DNA of 63,777 bases from Nitrospira sp. (GCA_018242685.1 JAFEBM010000050.1:1-63777); one strand, 5' to 3'. Positions 1-10,502 are shown, numbered from the stretch's first letter. Notes: generated from the sequence alone by a model not told the origin. Numbers and translations: made by a program.

Positions 1-373
1 TGTGATCTCCGGACACTACTGATTACTTATGTCGTTTTGTTGGAGTCGCGCGGAAAAACAGGAGTCGATTGGCGAAAAACCCATCAGAGCCGCTTCGCAC
101 AATGATGCAGAATGCTACAGATCTTGAACTTGAGTTACTTGAATTAGTGTTAAGTGGTTAGTATATTCCATCGCCTACACCGACCTCAAAACCACGACGG
201 ATTCTACATAGGGGAGGATGCCGCTTCGAGGGTGCATGAAGCATTCCGGAAGAAATTCCTTTGCGGTTGGAAACCGAGAAATTCTTTGAATTTGGCATCA
301 GGCACACTACTCTAGTCATCGGTGAACGGATAGCAGATAGGGTTTGAGAATAGAAAACCGGTGTCTCGCATAC
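1..373. other. Left-edge flanking region without a confident gene
   Basis: This stretch precedes the large peptide synthetase. It contains only short open frames. A 19-codon frame at 102-161 (plus strand) is Leu/Glu-rich but has no ribosome binding site, so I do not call it. The promoter of the synthetase is presumably here, but I see no convincing -35/-10 pair. The region is visibly more AT-rich than the coding DNA that follows. Confidence 0.5.
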
Positions 374-3300
374 ATGTCTAAACTTCCTCCTCGGGCTATC
401 CACAACCTCCCTGATCTCTTCGAACTTCGATGCCGCCAACAGCCGAATGCGCTTGCCTATGCCCTTATTCGTGACAGCCTCGAGCTTGAGATTCAGCTGA
501 CCTATGGCCAGCTTGAACACAAGGTGCGTTCGCTTGCCGGCTATCTTGCACACGAGGTTCCACCAGGGACCAAAGCCCTTCTGCTCTACCCGCAGGGGCT
601 CGATGCTGCATGCGCCTTTTGGGCAAGCGTCTGTGCCGGTCTCGTGCCGGTTCCCGCTCCGGCTCCCGATCCCATCAGGCGGAAATATGCTTTGCCCAGA
701 TTGCGCAGCATTATCGAGGATGCTCAGGTCTCACTGGTGCTTGCGCCCTCAAGTATCACGGCCCTGTCTTCGGAGCTTTCGATCCTCAATGAGACAGGTT
801 CAATCAAGTGGCTGGCGACGGACCAACCATACAATTCCGTCGATTCGGGTGAGTTATCACGGCCTCACAGCACCGCCCTTGCCTATTTGCAATATACCTC
901 CGGGTCGACGGCCACTCCTCGTGGCGTCATGATCAACCACGGGAACGTACTTGCTCACTGTAAGGCCTTGAGTCTGGCCGGAGACGTGTCGGACAGCAGC
1001 CGGTCGCTCTGCTGGTTGCCGTATTTCCATGACTATGGGTTACTGCATGGAATCATCGCCCCGTTCTATTCCGGTATTCCCGCCTATTTGATGTCGCCCA
1101 TCACGTTTCTCCGGCGTCCATTACGTTGGCTTGAAGCGGTATCTCGATTTTCGATTACCCACAGCGGAGGACCGAATTTTTCCTATGAAGCTTGCCTCAG
1201 GGCTGTGCGGCAACAGCAAGAGTGGCGAGTTGACTTGAGCACGTGGACGGTCGCCAGTTGCGGCGCTGAACCCATCCATCCCGAGACGGTTGAGCAGTTT
1301 ATCGACACCTTTGGTCCATGTGGCTTTCGGCGAACGGCGTTTGCACCGGGATATGGACTTGCGGAAGCTACGCTATTGGCGACGATGAAACGGCCCGGAA
1401 AGGAACCGAGCTTCTTGTATGTGGAGGCCGACGCGTTGGCCGACGCGATCGTCAAAGAATCTCCGGCATCGAAACCGGGAACGCGGACATTGGTCGGCTG
1501 TGGAGCCCCCCTTGAAGAAACTCATGTGCGGATTGTGAATCCTACGATTCACAGCGAGTGCCCGCCGGGCGTTGTCGGGGAAGTGTGGCTGGCCGGAGCC
1601 GGAATCGGGGCTGGATATTGGAGCAAACCGGACGAAACCGATGCCACATTTAAAGCCGCTCTCGCCGGATCGGAAGAAGGTCTCTATTTACGAACCGGCG
1701 ATCTGGGGTTCCTCCACAGAGGAGAGCTGTTCCTGACCGGACGTCTCAAAGATCTGATCATCGTGCGTGGACGGAACTATTATCCTCATGATCTGGAATG
1801 GTCCGCCCAACAGGCGCATCCCGGCTTGCGACGGGGATATGGGGCGGCTTTTTCCATTGAGGGCAAGACCGGAGAGCTGGTGGTGCTGGTCCACGAGATC
1901 GAAAAGCAGGTACCTGAATCCGACCTGACGGAAGTGGTGCGCTGCATCCGTCGCGCGTTGGCCGACGAATATGAGCTCGAAATCCATACGGTGGTGCTGA
2001 TCAAGTCCGGCACGATCCCAAGAACCTCCAGCGGAAAAATTCAACGCGGCGCCTGCAGAGCCGCCTTTGAGTCCGGCCGACTCGCCGTAGTCATGGCGAG
2101 CACGCTGGACCTGGCTCCGGAGGCGGAAACCGACGGGGCGCCGAGCAAGACTCCGCAGACCACCATCGAGAAAAAACTGGCCGATATCTGGCAAGAAGTG
2201 CTGGGAGGACAGCCTCCCCATCGCCATGCAAATTTCTTTGCACTCGGAGGCAATTCGCTTCTCGCTGCACAGATTGTTGCGCGCATCCTCGACGTTTTCC
2301 ACATCGAGCTTCCGCTCAGTGTGTTATTCGAATATCCGACATTGTCCGCACTGGCCGCTCGAATCGATGAATCGGGCGCTAGTCCGGATGATGCGAGCCT
2401 CGCCGTGGAGAGGCCTGGATACACAGGTGGCGACGGCGGAATGCGAATTCCACTCGTTCCGCTTCGCTCGGCATCCACAAGGGAAGGCAGGATTCCACTC
2501 AGCTCCTCACAGCAGCGACTGTGGTTCTTAGAGCAAGTCCATCCGGGGAGCGCGATCAACCATATTTCCATGGAGGTGCGAATACGTGGGTCGGTCAACC
2601 CCGAGGTGTTGGAGCGGTCGGTGCGGGAAATCGCTCACCGTCACGAGAGTCTTCGAACTCGTTTCGGATCGGAGCGAGGCGAGGGGTTCGCGGAAGTTTC
2701 CCGTGAGGCAATCGTCACGATCGGACGGCAAGACTTTCAAACATCGGACCCTGCAGAGCACGACATGCAAGTACGGCAATTCCTGCGAGCGGAGAGGAGC
2801 CGACCGTTCGACTTACGACAGGGACCGCTCTTCAGGGTGACCCTGCTGACGTTTGAACCGGCTGTGCATGTCCTGGCGCTGACATTCCACCGTCTCGTCG
2901 CCGATGGGTGGTCTTTCCGTATCTTCTGGAAGGAATTGGCTCTTCTCTGGGAAGCCGGTGGTGATGCTCAGAGAGCTCGACTTCCCGTGTTGACCGTTCA
3001 GTATGCGGACTATGCCGATTGGCAGAGGGCCAGGTTGGATCAAGGCCTTCGTGAGGTCCATCGAGCCTACTGGATCAGGCAGTTGAGCGGCGTCCACCCT
3101 CCCGCTGAGCTACCGGTCGATCGTCAGCGGCCGCGGGTGCGCACCTTCGAAGGAGCGGTACGGTCGCGGTCGCTTTCTCCCGAACTTTTGGCCTGCCTTG
3201 ATCGCTTCTGTCAGCACCAGAACGTCACGACGTTCATGGTGCTGTACGCCGTTTTTTCGACCTGGCTGCATCGTTACACACAAGAGTCGGATGTCGTCAT

Positions 3301-6300
3301 TGGATCGATCGTGGCCGGCAGGCATCGGAGAGAGATCGAAGACGTGATGGGATATTGCGTCAATACGGTCGCGCTGCGATGTGAACTCTCGGATGGGCTG
3401 ACAGGACAAGAATTGCTGAAGCAGATACGCCGGGTGGTGGTGGACGCCTATGACCATCAGGAACTACCGTTTGAAGAGGTCATCGAGGCGCTGTCGTTGC
3501 AACGAACGCGTCAGCTGTCCCCGCTGTTTAACGTGATGATCGTGTGTGAAGACGACCCCTTGTCCACGTTCACCGTCAAGGATCTTGAAGTCGGTCATCT
3601 CCCCTGGGAGCCGACGGCGTCGGAGTTCGACCTCGTGTTGATGGTGATCAACAAAGTGGACGGCTTGGACTTGGCGTTGCTCTATGATTCTACGATTTTC
3701 GACGACTCGACGATCGATCGCATGTTGGAGCAGATCGAGATCCTTCTTGAGGAATTTCTCAAGAAACCTGAGACTCGGCTTGACCAGCTTTCATTGATGA
3801 CCGCCGAGGAGAAACGGCACATTCAACTGACGTGGAACAAGCCGCCCCATTCGGCCTCCGGTATTCATACGCTCATTGAGGCGCAGGTTGAGCGGACTCC
3901 CCAGGCATCAGCTGTGACCTGTGGAGACCAGTCCATCAGCTACCAAGAGTTGAACCGACGAGCGAATCGAGTCGCTCGGACGCTCCAGAAGTTAGGAGTC
4001 GGCGCTGATCACCCGGTTGGTCTCTATGTCGAGCGCTCGGTGGATGCCCTCGTGGGCCTCTTGGGCATTCTCAAAGCAGGGGGCGGGTATGTCCCCCTGG
4101 ATCCATCCTTTCCCGGTCACCGCCTTCAACTTATGTTGGAAGACGCCCAAGTTTCCATCGTGGTCACACAGGCACACCTCCGTAATCATTTACAGAGCTA
4201 TCGAGGCCAAGTCTGTGACGTGGAGACCTTGTCGACGTCCACCGTTGGCGCAGCGGAAGAGGAGGAGAACTTAGCGCTACCTGTTTCCCCAGATCAACTC
4301 GCCTATATCATCTACACTTCGGGCTCGACGGGGCGGCCAAAAGGCGTCGCCGTGACACAGCGCAGTCTGGTGACTTCTCTTCATGCCAGACTTCAGTACT
4401 ATCCTGATCCAGTATCCCGATTCTTGCTGGCTTTCTCGCTGGCCTTTGATGGGTCTGTGACGGGCATATTTTGGACGTTACTGCAGGGAGGGGAACTGGT
4501 CATTCCGTCAGAGACCGCCCATCGCGACCCAACGGAGTTGGCTGCGCTCATCGCGCATCATCGCATCTCGCACGTCGTGTGGGTCCCTTCTTTGTACCAT
4601 GCCGTGCTGGGTGAGGCGTTGAGTACTCAACTGGAATCGCTCCGGGTCATCGTTACCGCCGGAGAAAGCCTGCCCCTGGAACTTGTGCGACGACATCACC
4701 AATTTCTGCCTCATGCCGTACTGTACAACGAATATGGACCGACGGAAGCCACGGTTTGGTGCAGCGTATATCAAACGACTCGCGAGGAAGCAGGAGCCCG
4801 AGTCCCGATCGGCAAACCCATCGACCATATGCAGCTCTATGTATTGGATGCAAGTCTACAGCCCATGCCTATCGGCGTACCGGGAGAACTCTATATCACA
4901 GGAGAGTGTTTGGCCCGTGGCTATGTCAACCAGCCGCAATTGACCCAAGAGCGGTTTCTTGCGAATCCCTACGTGTCCGGTGCCAGGCTGTATCGGACCG
5001 GTGACCTAGCTCGGTATCGCGCCGACGGCAATGTAGAGTTTTTGGGTCGGGTGGATCAACAAGTTAAGCTGCGTGGGTATCGGATCGAACTTGGAGAAAT
5101 CGAGCATGTGTTGAGTAATTTCCCGGGCGTGCATCAAGCGGCGGTGCTGCTTCGGCAGGATAAACCTGACCAGCATCGATTGGTCGGCTATGTCGCCGGC
5201 GAGCCGTCGCTCAGGGAAAGGCTCGATCAGGTTCGCAGTCATCTCGCAGCTCGATTGCCGCACTATATGGCGCCATCCGCCATACTGTGGCTGGAAACGA
5301 TGCCCCTCAACGCCGCTGGAAAAGTGCATCGCCATGCTCTTCCTGCTCCGGAAGACACAGCCGGTCGGGCGACAGCCAGGATTGCTCCGAGGAATCAGGT
5401 CGAAGAATCCTTGACTGCGCTGTGGAAATCTGTGCTCCAAGTCCCGAAGGCAGGCATCCACGACCACTTCTTCGAACATGGCGGCCACTCCCTGGTGGCT
5501 ACTCAGCTCGTCTCCAGGATACGAGAGATTTTTGAGGTCGACGTCTCGCTACAGGCGCTTTTTGAACGACCGACCATCGCGGCATTGGCTGAGGAAGTGA
5601 CACGGCTGCGTCAGAGAGAGCAACAGGCTTCTCTGATGCCACCGATCATTCCAGTGCCCAGAGATCAGCCGATTCCCCTTTCTTATTCACAGCAACGCAT
5701 GTGGCTGATGTATCGACTGGCTCCTGAAAGCACGGCGTATAACATGCCGTTTGCTTCACGGCAGATGGGACGTCTCAACAAAACAGCCCTCCGGAGTACG
5801 ATCGATGCCATCTGTAGCAGACATGAGGCCTTTAGAACGACGTTCATGATGAGGGGTGAGGGACCGGTCCAACTGGTCCACCCCTTTCGCTCTCCCCATT
5901 GGGTCGAAGTGAATCTTGATGAACTGTCCGCCGAACAGCGACGACAGCAAGCGGCTCGGCTTGTCGAGCAGGAAGCGAATCAGCCGTTCGATCTGGAGAA
6001 GGGCCCCCTGGCACGATTCCTCTTGATTGAGATCGAGCCCGAGGACCATGTGCTGGTCCTCACGATGCATCATATCATCGGAGACCAGTGGTCGTTCGGG
6101 ATCATCGGTCATGAGTTTGCGTTCTTCTACAACGCATTTTGCCGAGGGGAAGCTCCTTCGGCCAAACCGATCCTCCTTCAGTATGCCGACTACGCGGTGT
6201 GGCAGCGACGTTGCCTGACCGACGACCGGCTCGGCGCACAATCGGAATATTGGCAGAAGAAGCTGGCCGGACTTTCCAAACTTTCGTTGCCGACCGATTA

Positions 6301-9300
6301 TCCGCGGCCTGTGGTGCAAACATTTAACGGCTCACACCATATGCTGGAGTTGCCCACCTCGTTGATCGAACGCCTGAAGCAATTCAGCGCTGAGCACAAT
6401 GCGACGGTGTTCATGACCCTATTGGCCTGTTTCCAGATTCTCTTGAGTCGCTACTCCGGTCAACACGATATCGCCGTGGGCTCTCCGATCGCCAACCGGA
6501 CTCAGTCCGCGGTCGAGTCGATCATCGGCTCGTTTGTCAATACGCTCGTCTTGCGTACCGATCTCTCCGGCGATCCGACATTCATCGAGTTGATGGCGCG
6601 GGTGCGTGCCACGGCGTTAGAGGCCTATGCCAATCAGGACTTTCCGTTCGATAAGTTGGTCGAGACGATGCACTCCGCTCGAGACCACAGCTCCGCCCCG
6701 CTGGTGCAGGTGCTCTTCAATGTACCCAATGCTCCCATCGGCGAAATCACCGTCCAAGGGTTGAGTTGGGTGCCGTTCGAGGTGGAGACGCAAGCCGCAC
6801 AATTCGACTTGAGTTTGACGATTGAGACCGAATTCTCCCGAAAGGCCTACCTGACGTTCAATACCGATCTCTTCGAGCCTCAGACCGCCGAACGGATGTT
6901 GGCTCAGTACAAGACCCTGCTTCAGAGCGCATTGGAGACTCCGCAGCGCAAGTTGTCCGAGCTCCCGACCCTGACGGCGCCGGAACGCCGACAGATGTTG
7001 CTGGATTGGAACGGCACGCAAAGAGATTACCCACAGTTTGAATGTTTTCCTCAGCTGTTTGAAGCACAGGTCGCGAGGACGCCTGAGGCCGTGGCGTTGT
7101 CGATGGGACAAGAAATACTGCGGTACGGTGAGCTCAATGCCCGGGCGAATCAGCTGGCACGCTATCTCCAAACGCTGGGCGCTAAGCCTGGTGTAGCGGT
7201 AGGTATTGGTCTCGAGCGGTCCGTGGAGATGGTCACTGCGTTGCTGGCCGTGCTCAAAACCGGTGCAGCCTACGTACCCCTTGACCCTGACTATCCACGG
7301 GATCGACTTCGGTACATGTCGGAGAACGCCTCGCTCATTATCGTGCTCACATCCGAATCATTGGCGGATCGGTTTGATGCTCATGTCTGCCGCAGACTGT
7401 GTCTGGATCGCGAAGAGGGGAACATCGCGCAAGGGGCCGGCCACAATCTTGGCTTGATCGCGACACCTCAAGACCTGGCCTACATCTTATATACATCGGG
7501 ATCGACGGGGCAGCCCAAGGGGGTGGAAATTCCGCACCAAGCGCTGGTCAACTTCTTATGTTCGATACGGCAGGAACCGGGATGTTCCGCTCAAGATGTC
7601 ATGCTCTCCGTCACGACGCTCTCTTTCGATATCGCCGGGCTGGAGTTGTATGTGCCGTTACTGGTCGGAGCCCGTGTCGAGATCGCCGATCGCGCTGTCG
7701 CCATGGACGGACGACAATTGCGGGCTCTCTGTGAAACCGTTCAACCGACGATCATGCAGGCGACTCCTGCCACATGGCGAATGCTGGTTGAGGCGGGATG
7801 GCGGGGCAGTAACAGGCTGACAGTACTCTGCGGAGGAGAACCCCTACCCCCTGATCTTGCGGCGTCACTATTGGATCGGAGCGTTGCTCTGTGGAATATG
7901 TATGGCCCGACCGAAACCACGATTTGGTCCACAATCGAAAGAATCGAACGGGCCGCTCGGGAGGTCACTATCGGAAGACCGATCGCCAATACAGAGCTGT
8001 ACATCCTGGATCAATTCCGCCAACCGGTTCCCTTCGGAGTTTCCGGTGAGCTCTACATCGGAGGCCATGGGTTGGCCCGAGGCTATCGCGGGAGGCCTGA
8101 TTTGACACAGGAGCGGTTCATCTCTCACCCATTTTCTCAAGAGCCTCTCGCGAGACTGTATCGAACGGGAGACGTGGCGCGGTATCGCCCGGATGGTCGC
8201 ATCGTGCACCTCGGTCGGTTGGATCATCAGGTCAAAATCAGAGGGTTCCGAATCGAATTAGGCGAGATCGAGGCGGTGTTGAGCCGTCATCAAGCCGTCC
8301 GTCAGACCGTGGTCCTGGCAAGAGACGATCAACATAGTGTGAAGCAGTTAGTGGCGTATGTGGTCTGCCAGGATGGCCCTGCTCCAAGTCAGCCGGAACT
8401 TCGCGCGTTTCTGCGGTCCGAGATACCAGAGTATATGGTCCCCTCACTCTTCGTCTTTCTGAAAGCGATGCCATTGACCGCGAATAACAAGGTGGACAGG
8501 AAAGCATTACCGGCTCCCGACTCCACTCTCGCAAGCGGCGCTGTTCATGTTGCACCGCGCGATCGGATGGATATCCAAATGGCGGTCTTGTGGCAACAGG
8601 TGTTTGGGATCGACAAAATCGGCATTCACGACAACTTTTTCGATCTCGGCGGCCATTCGCTGAAAGCGGCTCAGCTGTTCTATCTCATTGAACAGGTCTA
8701 CGGCCGCCATCTTCCGCTTTCCACGCTGTTTGAAGCGCCGACGATCGCCGGTCTCACATCGGTTCTTGCGCAGGAGCACTGGACATCCCCATGGCAATCA
8801 CTGGTGGCCATGCAGCCAAACGGGTCGGCCATCCCTATTTTCTTGGTTCCCGGAGTCATGGGCAATGTGTTGTGGCTCGCCCAGTTGGCGAGGCTCCTAG
8901 GCCAAACTCACCCGGTGTACGGCTTACAAGCGCGAGGATTGGATGGGAACGCCTCACCATTCGGTTCCGTGCCGGAGATGGCACAGCAGTACATTAGTGA
9001 GATCCGTTCATGCTTCCCTCAAGGGCCATACATCATCGTTGGCGCTTGTACCGGTGGGTTGGTTGCCTATGAGATGGCGCAACAACTGGTTGATCAGAAC
9101 ACAGCAGTTATCTTAAGTATAATAAACAGTTGGCATCCGAGTTCGTATCACCAGCACTATGATGTCGTCCGCTCAAACCGGCTTGTATTGTCGTTTGGAA
9201 TTCTCTTGAGGATCTTGCGCAGTGTCGGCGAGCTCCGGCACATGCCCATGAGGGAGCGATTGTCGATTATACAGCGCAAATACAAATCATTCTTATCCGT

Positions 9301-9631
9301 TTTCCAGGGTCCTACCGGGAATGCGCTCAGGCAACATCAAATCAAACGTGTCAGACAGGCGATGTTTCATGCGGCTGCTCGCTATACGATGCGACCCTAT
9401 CCAGGATCTATCCTTAACATCGTGGCTTCCCAACGAATTGAAACCGGCGATACCAGGTATGTTTGGAGAGAGTTGGCAGATGGAGGATGTCGGACTATCG
9501 ATCTGTCGGCCCTTCGAACGGCAGACCTGGTTGTTTCACCGCACGTCGAAGAAGTATCCTCCCACATTCGACGTTATATCGCCGAACGTTCTCAAGTGAC
9601 ACCCGTCCGGCCGAATAATAGAGCTGCGTGA
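374..9631 (+). CDS. FAAL-initiated dimodular nonribosomal peptide synthetase with C-terminal thioesterase
   Basis: Multidomain synthetase of about 3085 residues. Domain order, with residues numbered from an alternative TTG at 344: fatty acyl-AMP ligase (1-590, core YTSGSTATPRG), carrier protein with GGNSL near 635, condensation domain 1 (about 710-1150), adenylation 1 (YTSGSTG near 1323), carrier (GGHSL near 1711), condensation 2 (HHIIGDQ near 1907), adenylation 2 (YTSGSTG near 2382), carrier (GGHSL near 2769) and thioesterase (2840-3090). The layout predicts activation of a fatty acid, coupling to two amino acids and release of a lipodipeptide. By alignment to GrsA the pocket of A1 reads about DGTWVAEVW (aromatic-like, unsure). 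A2 reads about DIL(Q/A)LGMIW, close to glycine codes. Two oddities: condensation 1 has HRLVADG instead of HHxxxDG, and the thioesterase elbow is GACTG with Cys2902 in place of serine. I prefer the ATG at 374, which begins the usual FAAL N-terminus; neither start has a strong ribosome binding site. Confidence 0.93.
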   Translation: MSKLPPRAIHNLPDLFELRCRQQPNALAYALIRDSLELEIQLTYGQLEHKVRSLAGYLAHEVPPGTKALLLYPQGLDAACAFWASVCAGLVPVPAPAPDPIRRKYALPRLRSIIEDAQVSLVLAPSSITALSSELSILNETGSIKWLATDQPYNSVDSGELSRPHSTALAYLQYTSGSTATPRGVMINHGNVLAHCKALSLAGDVSDSSRSLCWLPYFHDYGLLHGIIAPFYSGIPAYLMSPITFLRRPLRWLEAVSRFSITHSGGPNFSYEACLRAVRQQQEWRVDLSTWTVASCGAEPIHPETVEQFIDTFGPCGFRRTAFAPGYGLAEATLLATMKRPGKEPSFLYVEADALADAIVKESPASKPGTRTLVGCGAPLEETHVRIVNPTIHSECPPGVVGEVWLAGAGIGAGYWSKPDETDATFKAALAGSEEGLYLRTGDLGFLHRGELFLTGRLKDLIIVRGRNYYPHDLEWSAQQAHPGLRRGYGAAFSIEGKTGELVVLVHEIEKQVPESDLTEVVRCIRRALADEYELEIHTVVLIKSGTIPRTSSGKIQRGACRAAFESGRLAVVMASTLDLAPEAETDGAPSKTPQTTIEKKLADIWQEVLGGQPPHRHANFFALGGNSLLAAQIVARILDVFHIELPLSVLFEYPTLSALAARIDESGASPDDASLAVERPGYTGGDGGMRIPLVPLRSASTREGRIPLSSSQQRLWFLEQVHPGSAINHISMEVRIRGSVNPEVLERSVREIAHRHESLRTRFGSERGEGFAEVSREAIVTIGRQDFQTSDPAEHDMQVRQFLRAERSRPFDLRQGPLFRVTLLTFEPAVHVLALTFHRLVADGWSFRIFWKELALLWEAGGDAQRARLPVLTVQYADYADWQRARLDQGLREVHRAYWIRQLSGVHPPAELPVDRQRPRVRTFEGAVRSRSLSPELLACLDRFCQHQNVTTFMVLYAVFSTWLHRYTQESDVVIGSIVAGRHRREIEDVMGYCVNTVALRCELSDGLTGQELLKQIRRVVVDAYDHQELPFEEVIEALSLQRTRQLSPLFNVMIVCEDDPLSTFTVKDLEVGHLPWEPTASEFDLVLMVINKVDGLDLALLYDSTIFDDSTIDRMLEQIEILLEEFLKKPETRLDQLSLMTAEEKRHIQLTWNKPPHSASGIHTLIEAQVERTPQASAVTCGDQSISYQELNRRANRVARTLQKLGVGADHPVGLYVERSVDALVGLLGILKAGGGYVPLDPSFPGHRLQLMLEDAQVSIVVTQAHLRNHLQSYRGQVCDVETLSTSTVGAAEEEENLALPVSPDQLAYIIYTSGSTGRPKGVAVTQRSLVTSLHARLQYYPDPVSRFLLAFSLAFDGSVTGIFWTLLQGGELVIPSETAHRDPTELAALIAHHRISHVVWVPSLYHAVLGEALSTQLESLRVIVTAGESLPLELVRRHHQFLPHAVLYNEYGPTEATVWCSVYQTTREEAGARVPIGKPIDHMQLYVLDASLQPMPIGVPGELYITGECLARGYVNQPQLTQERFLANPYVSGARLYRTGDLARYRADGNVEFLGRVDQQVKLRGYRIELGEIEHVLSNFPGVHQAAVLLRQDKPDQHRLVGYVAGEPSLRERLDQVRSHLAARLPHYMAPSAILWLETMPLNAAGKVHRHALPAPEDTAGRATARIAPRNQVEESLTALWKSVLQVPKAGIHDHFFEHGGHSLVATQLVSRIREIFEVDVSLQALFERPTIAALAEEVTRLRQREQQASLMPPIIPVPRDQPIPLSYSQQRMWLMYRLAPESTAYNMPFASRQMGRLNKTALRSTIDAICSRHEAFRTTFMMRGEGPVQLVHPFRSPHWVEVNLDELSAEQRRQQAARLVEQEANQPFDLEKGPLARFLLIEIEPEDHVLVLTMHHIIGDQWSFGIIGHEFAFFYNAFCRGEAPSAKPILLQYADYAVWQRRCLTDDRLGAQSEYWQKKLAGLSKLSLPTDYPRPVVQTFNGSHHMLELPTSLIERLKQFSAEHNATVFMTLLACFQILLSRYSGQHDIAVGSPIANRTQSAVESIIGSFVNTLVLRTDLSGDPTFIELMARVRATALEAYANQDFPFDKLVETMHSARDHSSAPLVQVLFNVPNAPIGEITVQGLSWVPFEVETQAAQFDLSLTIETEFSRKAYLTFNTDLFEPQTAERMLAQYKTLLQSALETPQRKLSELPTLTAPERRQMLLDWNGTQRDYPQFECFPQLFEAQVARTPEAVALSMGQEILRYGELNARANQLARYLQTLGAKPGVAVGIGLERSVEMVTALLAVLKTGAAYVPLDPDYPRDRLRYMSENASLIIVLTSESLADRFDAHVCRRLCLDREEGNIAQGAGHNLGLIATPQDLAYILYTSGSTGQPKGVEIPHQALVNFLCSIRQEPGCSAQDVMLSVTTLSFDIAGLELYVPLLVGARVEIADRAVAMDGRQLRALCETVQPTIMQATPATWRMLVEAGWRGSNRLTVLCGGEPLPPDLAASLLDRSVALWNMYGPTETTIWSTIERIERAAREVTIGRPIANTELYILDQFRQPVPFGVSGELYIGGHGLARGYRGRPDLTQERFISHPFSQEPLARLYRTGDVARYRPDGRIVHLGRLDHQVKIRGFRIELGEIEAVLSRHQAVRQTVVLARDDQHSVKQLVAYVVCQDGPAPSQPELRAFLRSEIPEYMVPSLFVFLKAMPLTANNKVDRKALPAPDSTLASGAVHVAPRDRMDIQMAVLWQQVFGIDKIGIHDNFFDLGGHSLKAAQLFYLIEQVYGRHLPLSTLFEAPTIAGLTSVLAQEHWTSPWQSLVAMQPNGSAIPIFLVPGVMGNVLWLAQLARLLGQTHPVYGLQARGLDGNASPFGSVPEMAQQYISEIRSCFPQGPYIIVGACTGGLVAYEMAQQLVDQNTAVILSIINSWHPSSYHQHYDVVRSNRLVLSFGILLRILRSVGELRHMPMRERLSIIQRKYKSFLSVFQGPTGNALRQHQIKRVRQAMFHAAARYTMRPYPGSILNIVASQRIETGDTRYVWRELADGGCRTIDLSALRTADLVVSPHVEEVSSHIRRYIAERSQVTPVRPNNRAA

Positions 9632-9646
9632 TTCACCACCTTCCTT

Positions 9647-10453
9647 TTGCCGAACAACGAAGGCGATGTCGGCATTCAAGGTAACAATGTGCTGATTTCG
9701 TTCCTGCCCATTGAGCACCTCGCCGATACAAGTCGGCCGAATCATATCCGTCTTGAAGAATGTGCCGTTCATCTCTGGGGGATCGAGCTTGACGGGTCGC
9801 ACCGCTGTCTGGAGCGATGCAGGGAATGGTTGGACGACATCGAGCGGCACCGGGCGGCTCGCCTTGTACGGGAGGACATCCGGCAGCGTTACATCCTGAC
9901 TCATGGAGGCCTTAGAGCGGTGCTAAGTAGGTATCTCGACGTTAACCCGGATGTGATCACGTTGGATCGCAGTGCAACAGGCAAACCCTCCCTATCGAGA
10001 GAATTACGAGATCGGTCGGCGCTCACGTTCAATTTGTCCCATGCCCATGACCGTGCGCTCATTGCAATCTCAAAAGGGCAGGAGGTCGGAGTCGATCTTG
10101 AATTCGTTCGTGCGGATGTCGAAGTTGCGAATCTATCCAAGCGCTTTTTTACTCTCTCCGAACATGCGGCGATCATGCAGGCGACGAAGGAACGGCGCGC
10201 CACGAGATTCTTCCGTTACTGGGTCGCCAAAGAGGCGCTGCTCAAAGCACAAGGTATCGGCCTCGGGGGATTGCCCGACTGCGAGATTGTTTTTGAGGCG
10301 GACGGAGTCGACACAGACGTTCAGGCTCGATTGGGTGCTCAGTTCCCGAATACATTGCGGGTTCGTCTTCTCCCTTGTGAAAAGGGATGCGAAGCGGCGG
10401 TGGCGGCTCAGAGGCTGGACGCGGTTAACCAGTGCGGACTCGAGAGCCTGTAA
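9647..10453 (+). CDS. Sfp-type 4'-phosphopantetheinyl transferase
   Basis: Transfers the phosphopantetheine arm of coenzyme A to carrier-protein serines. The family motifs are present: VGVDLE near residue 146 (magnesium-binding Asp/Glu) and WVAKEALLK near residue 190, preceded by RFF. It starts 15 bases after the synthetase stop on the same strand, so it is almost certainly co-transcribed and activates the three carrier domains of that protein. The start is uncertain: TTG at 9647 is the longest, and GTG at 9689 is an alternative. The 268-residue length is normal to slightly long for Sfp-type enzymes. Confidence 0.9.
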   Translation: MPNNEGDVGIQGNNVLISFLPIEHLADTSRPNHIRLEECAVHLWGIELDGSHRCLERCREWLDDIERHRAARLVREDIRQRYILTHGGLRAVLSRYLDVNPDVITLDRSATGKPSLSRELRDRSALTFNLSHAHDRALIAISKGQEVGVDLEFVRADVEVANLSKRFFTLSEHAAIMQATKERRATRFFRYWVAKEALLKAQGIGLGGLPDCEIVFEADGVDTDVQARLGAQFPNTLRVRLLPCEKGCEAAVAAQRLDAVNQCGLESL

Positions 10454-10502
10454 TCGCGCGCGCTGTTGAGGTCAAGTTGTTCACCGGATCCCACCGACCC
10501 CA

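Noticed and set aside
102..161. A 19-codon Leu/Glu-rich frame upstream of the synthetase
   Set aside because: There is no ribosome binding site and no family resemblance, and its length is easily reached by chance.
344..373. TTG start giving ten extra residues to the synthetase
   Set aside because: The usual FAAL N-terminus begins at the ATG at 374, and the purine-rich stretch before TTG is too close to act as a ribosome binding site. It cannot be excluded.
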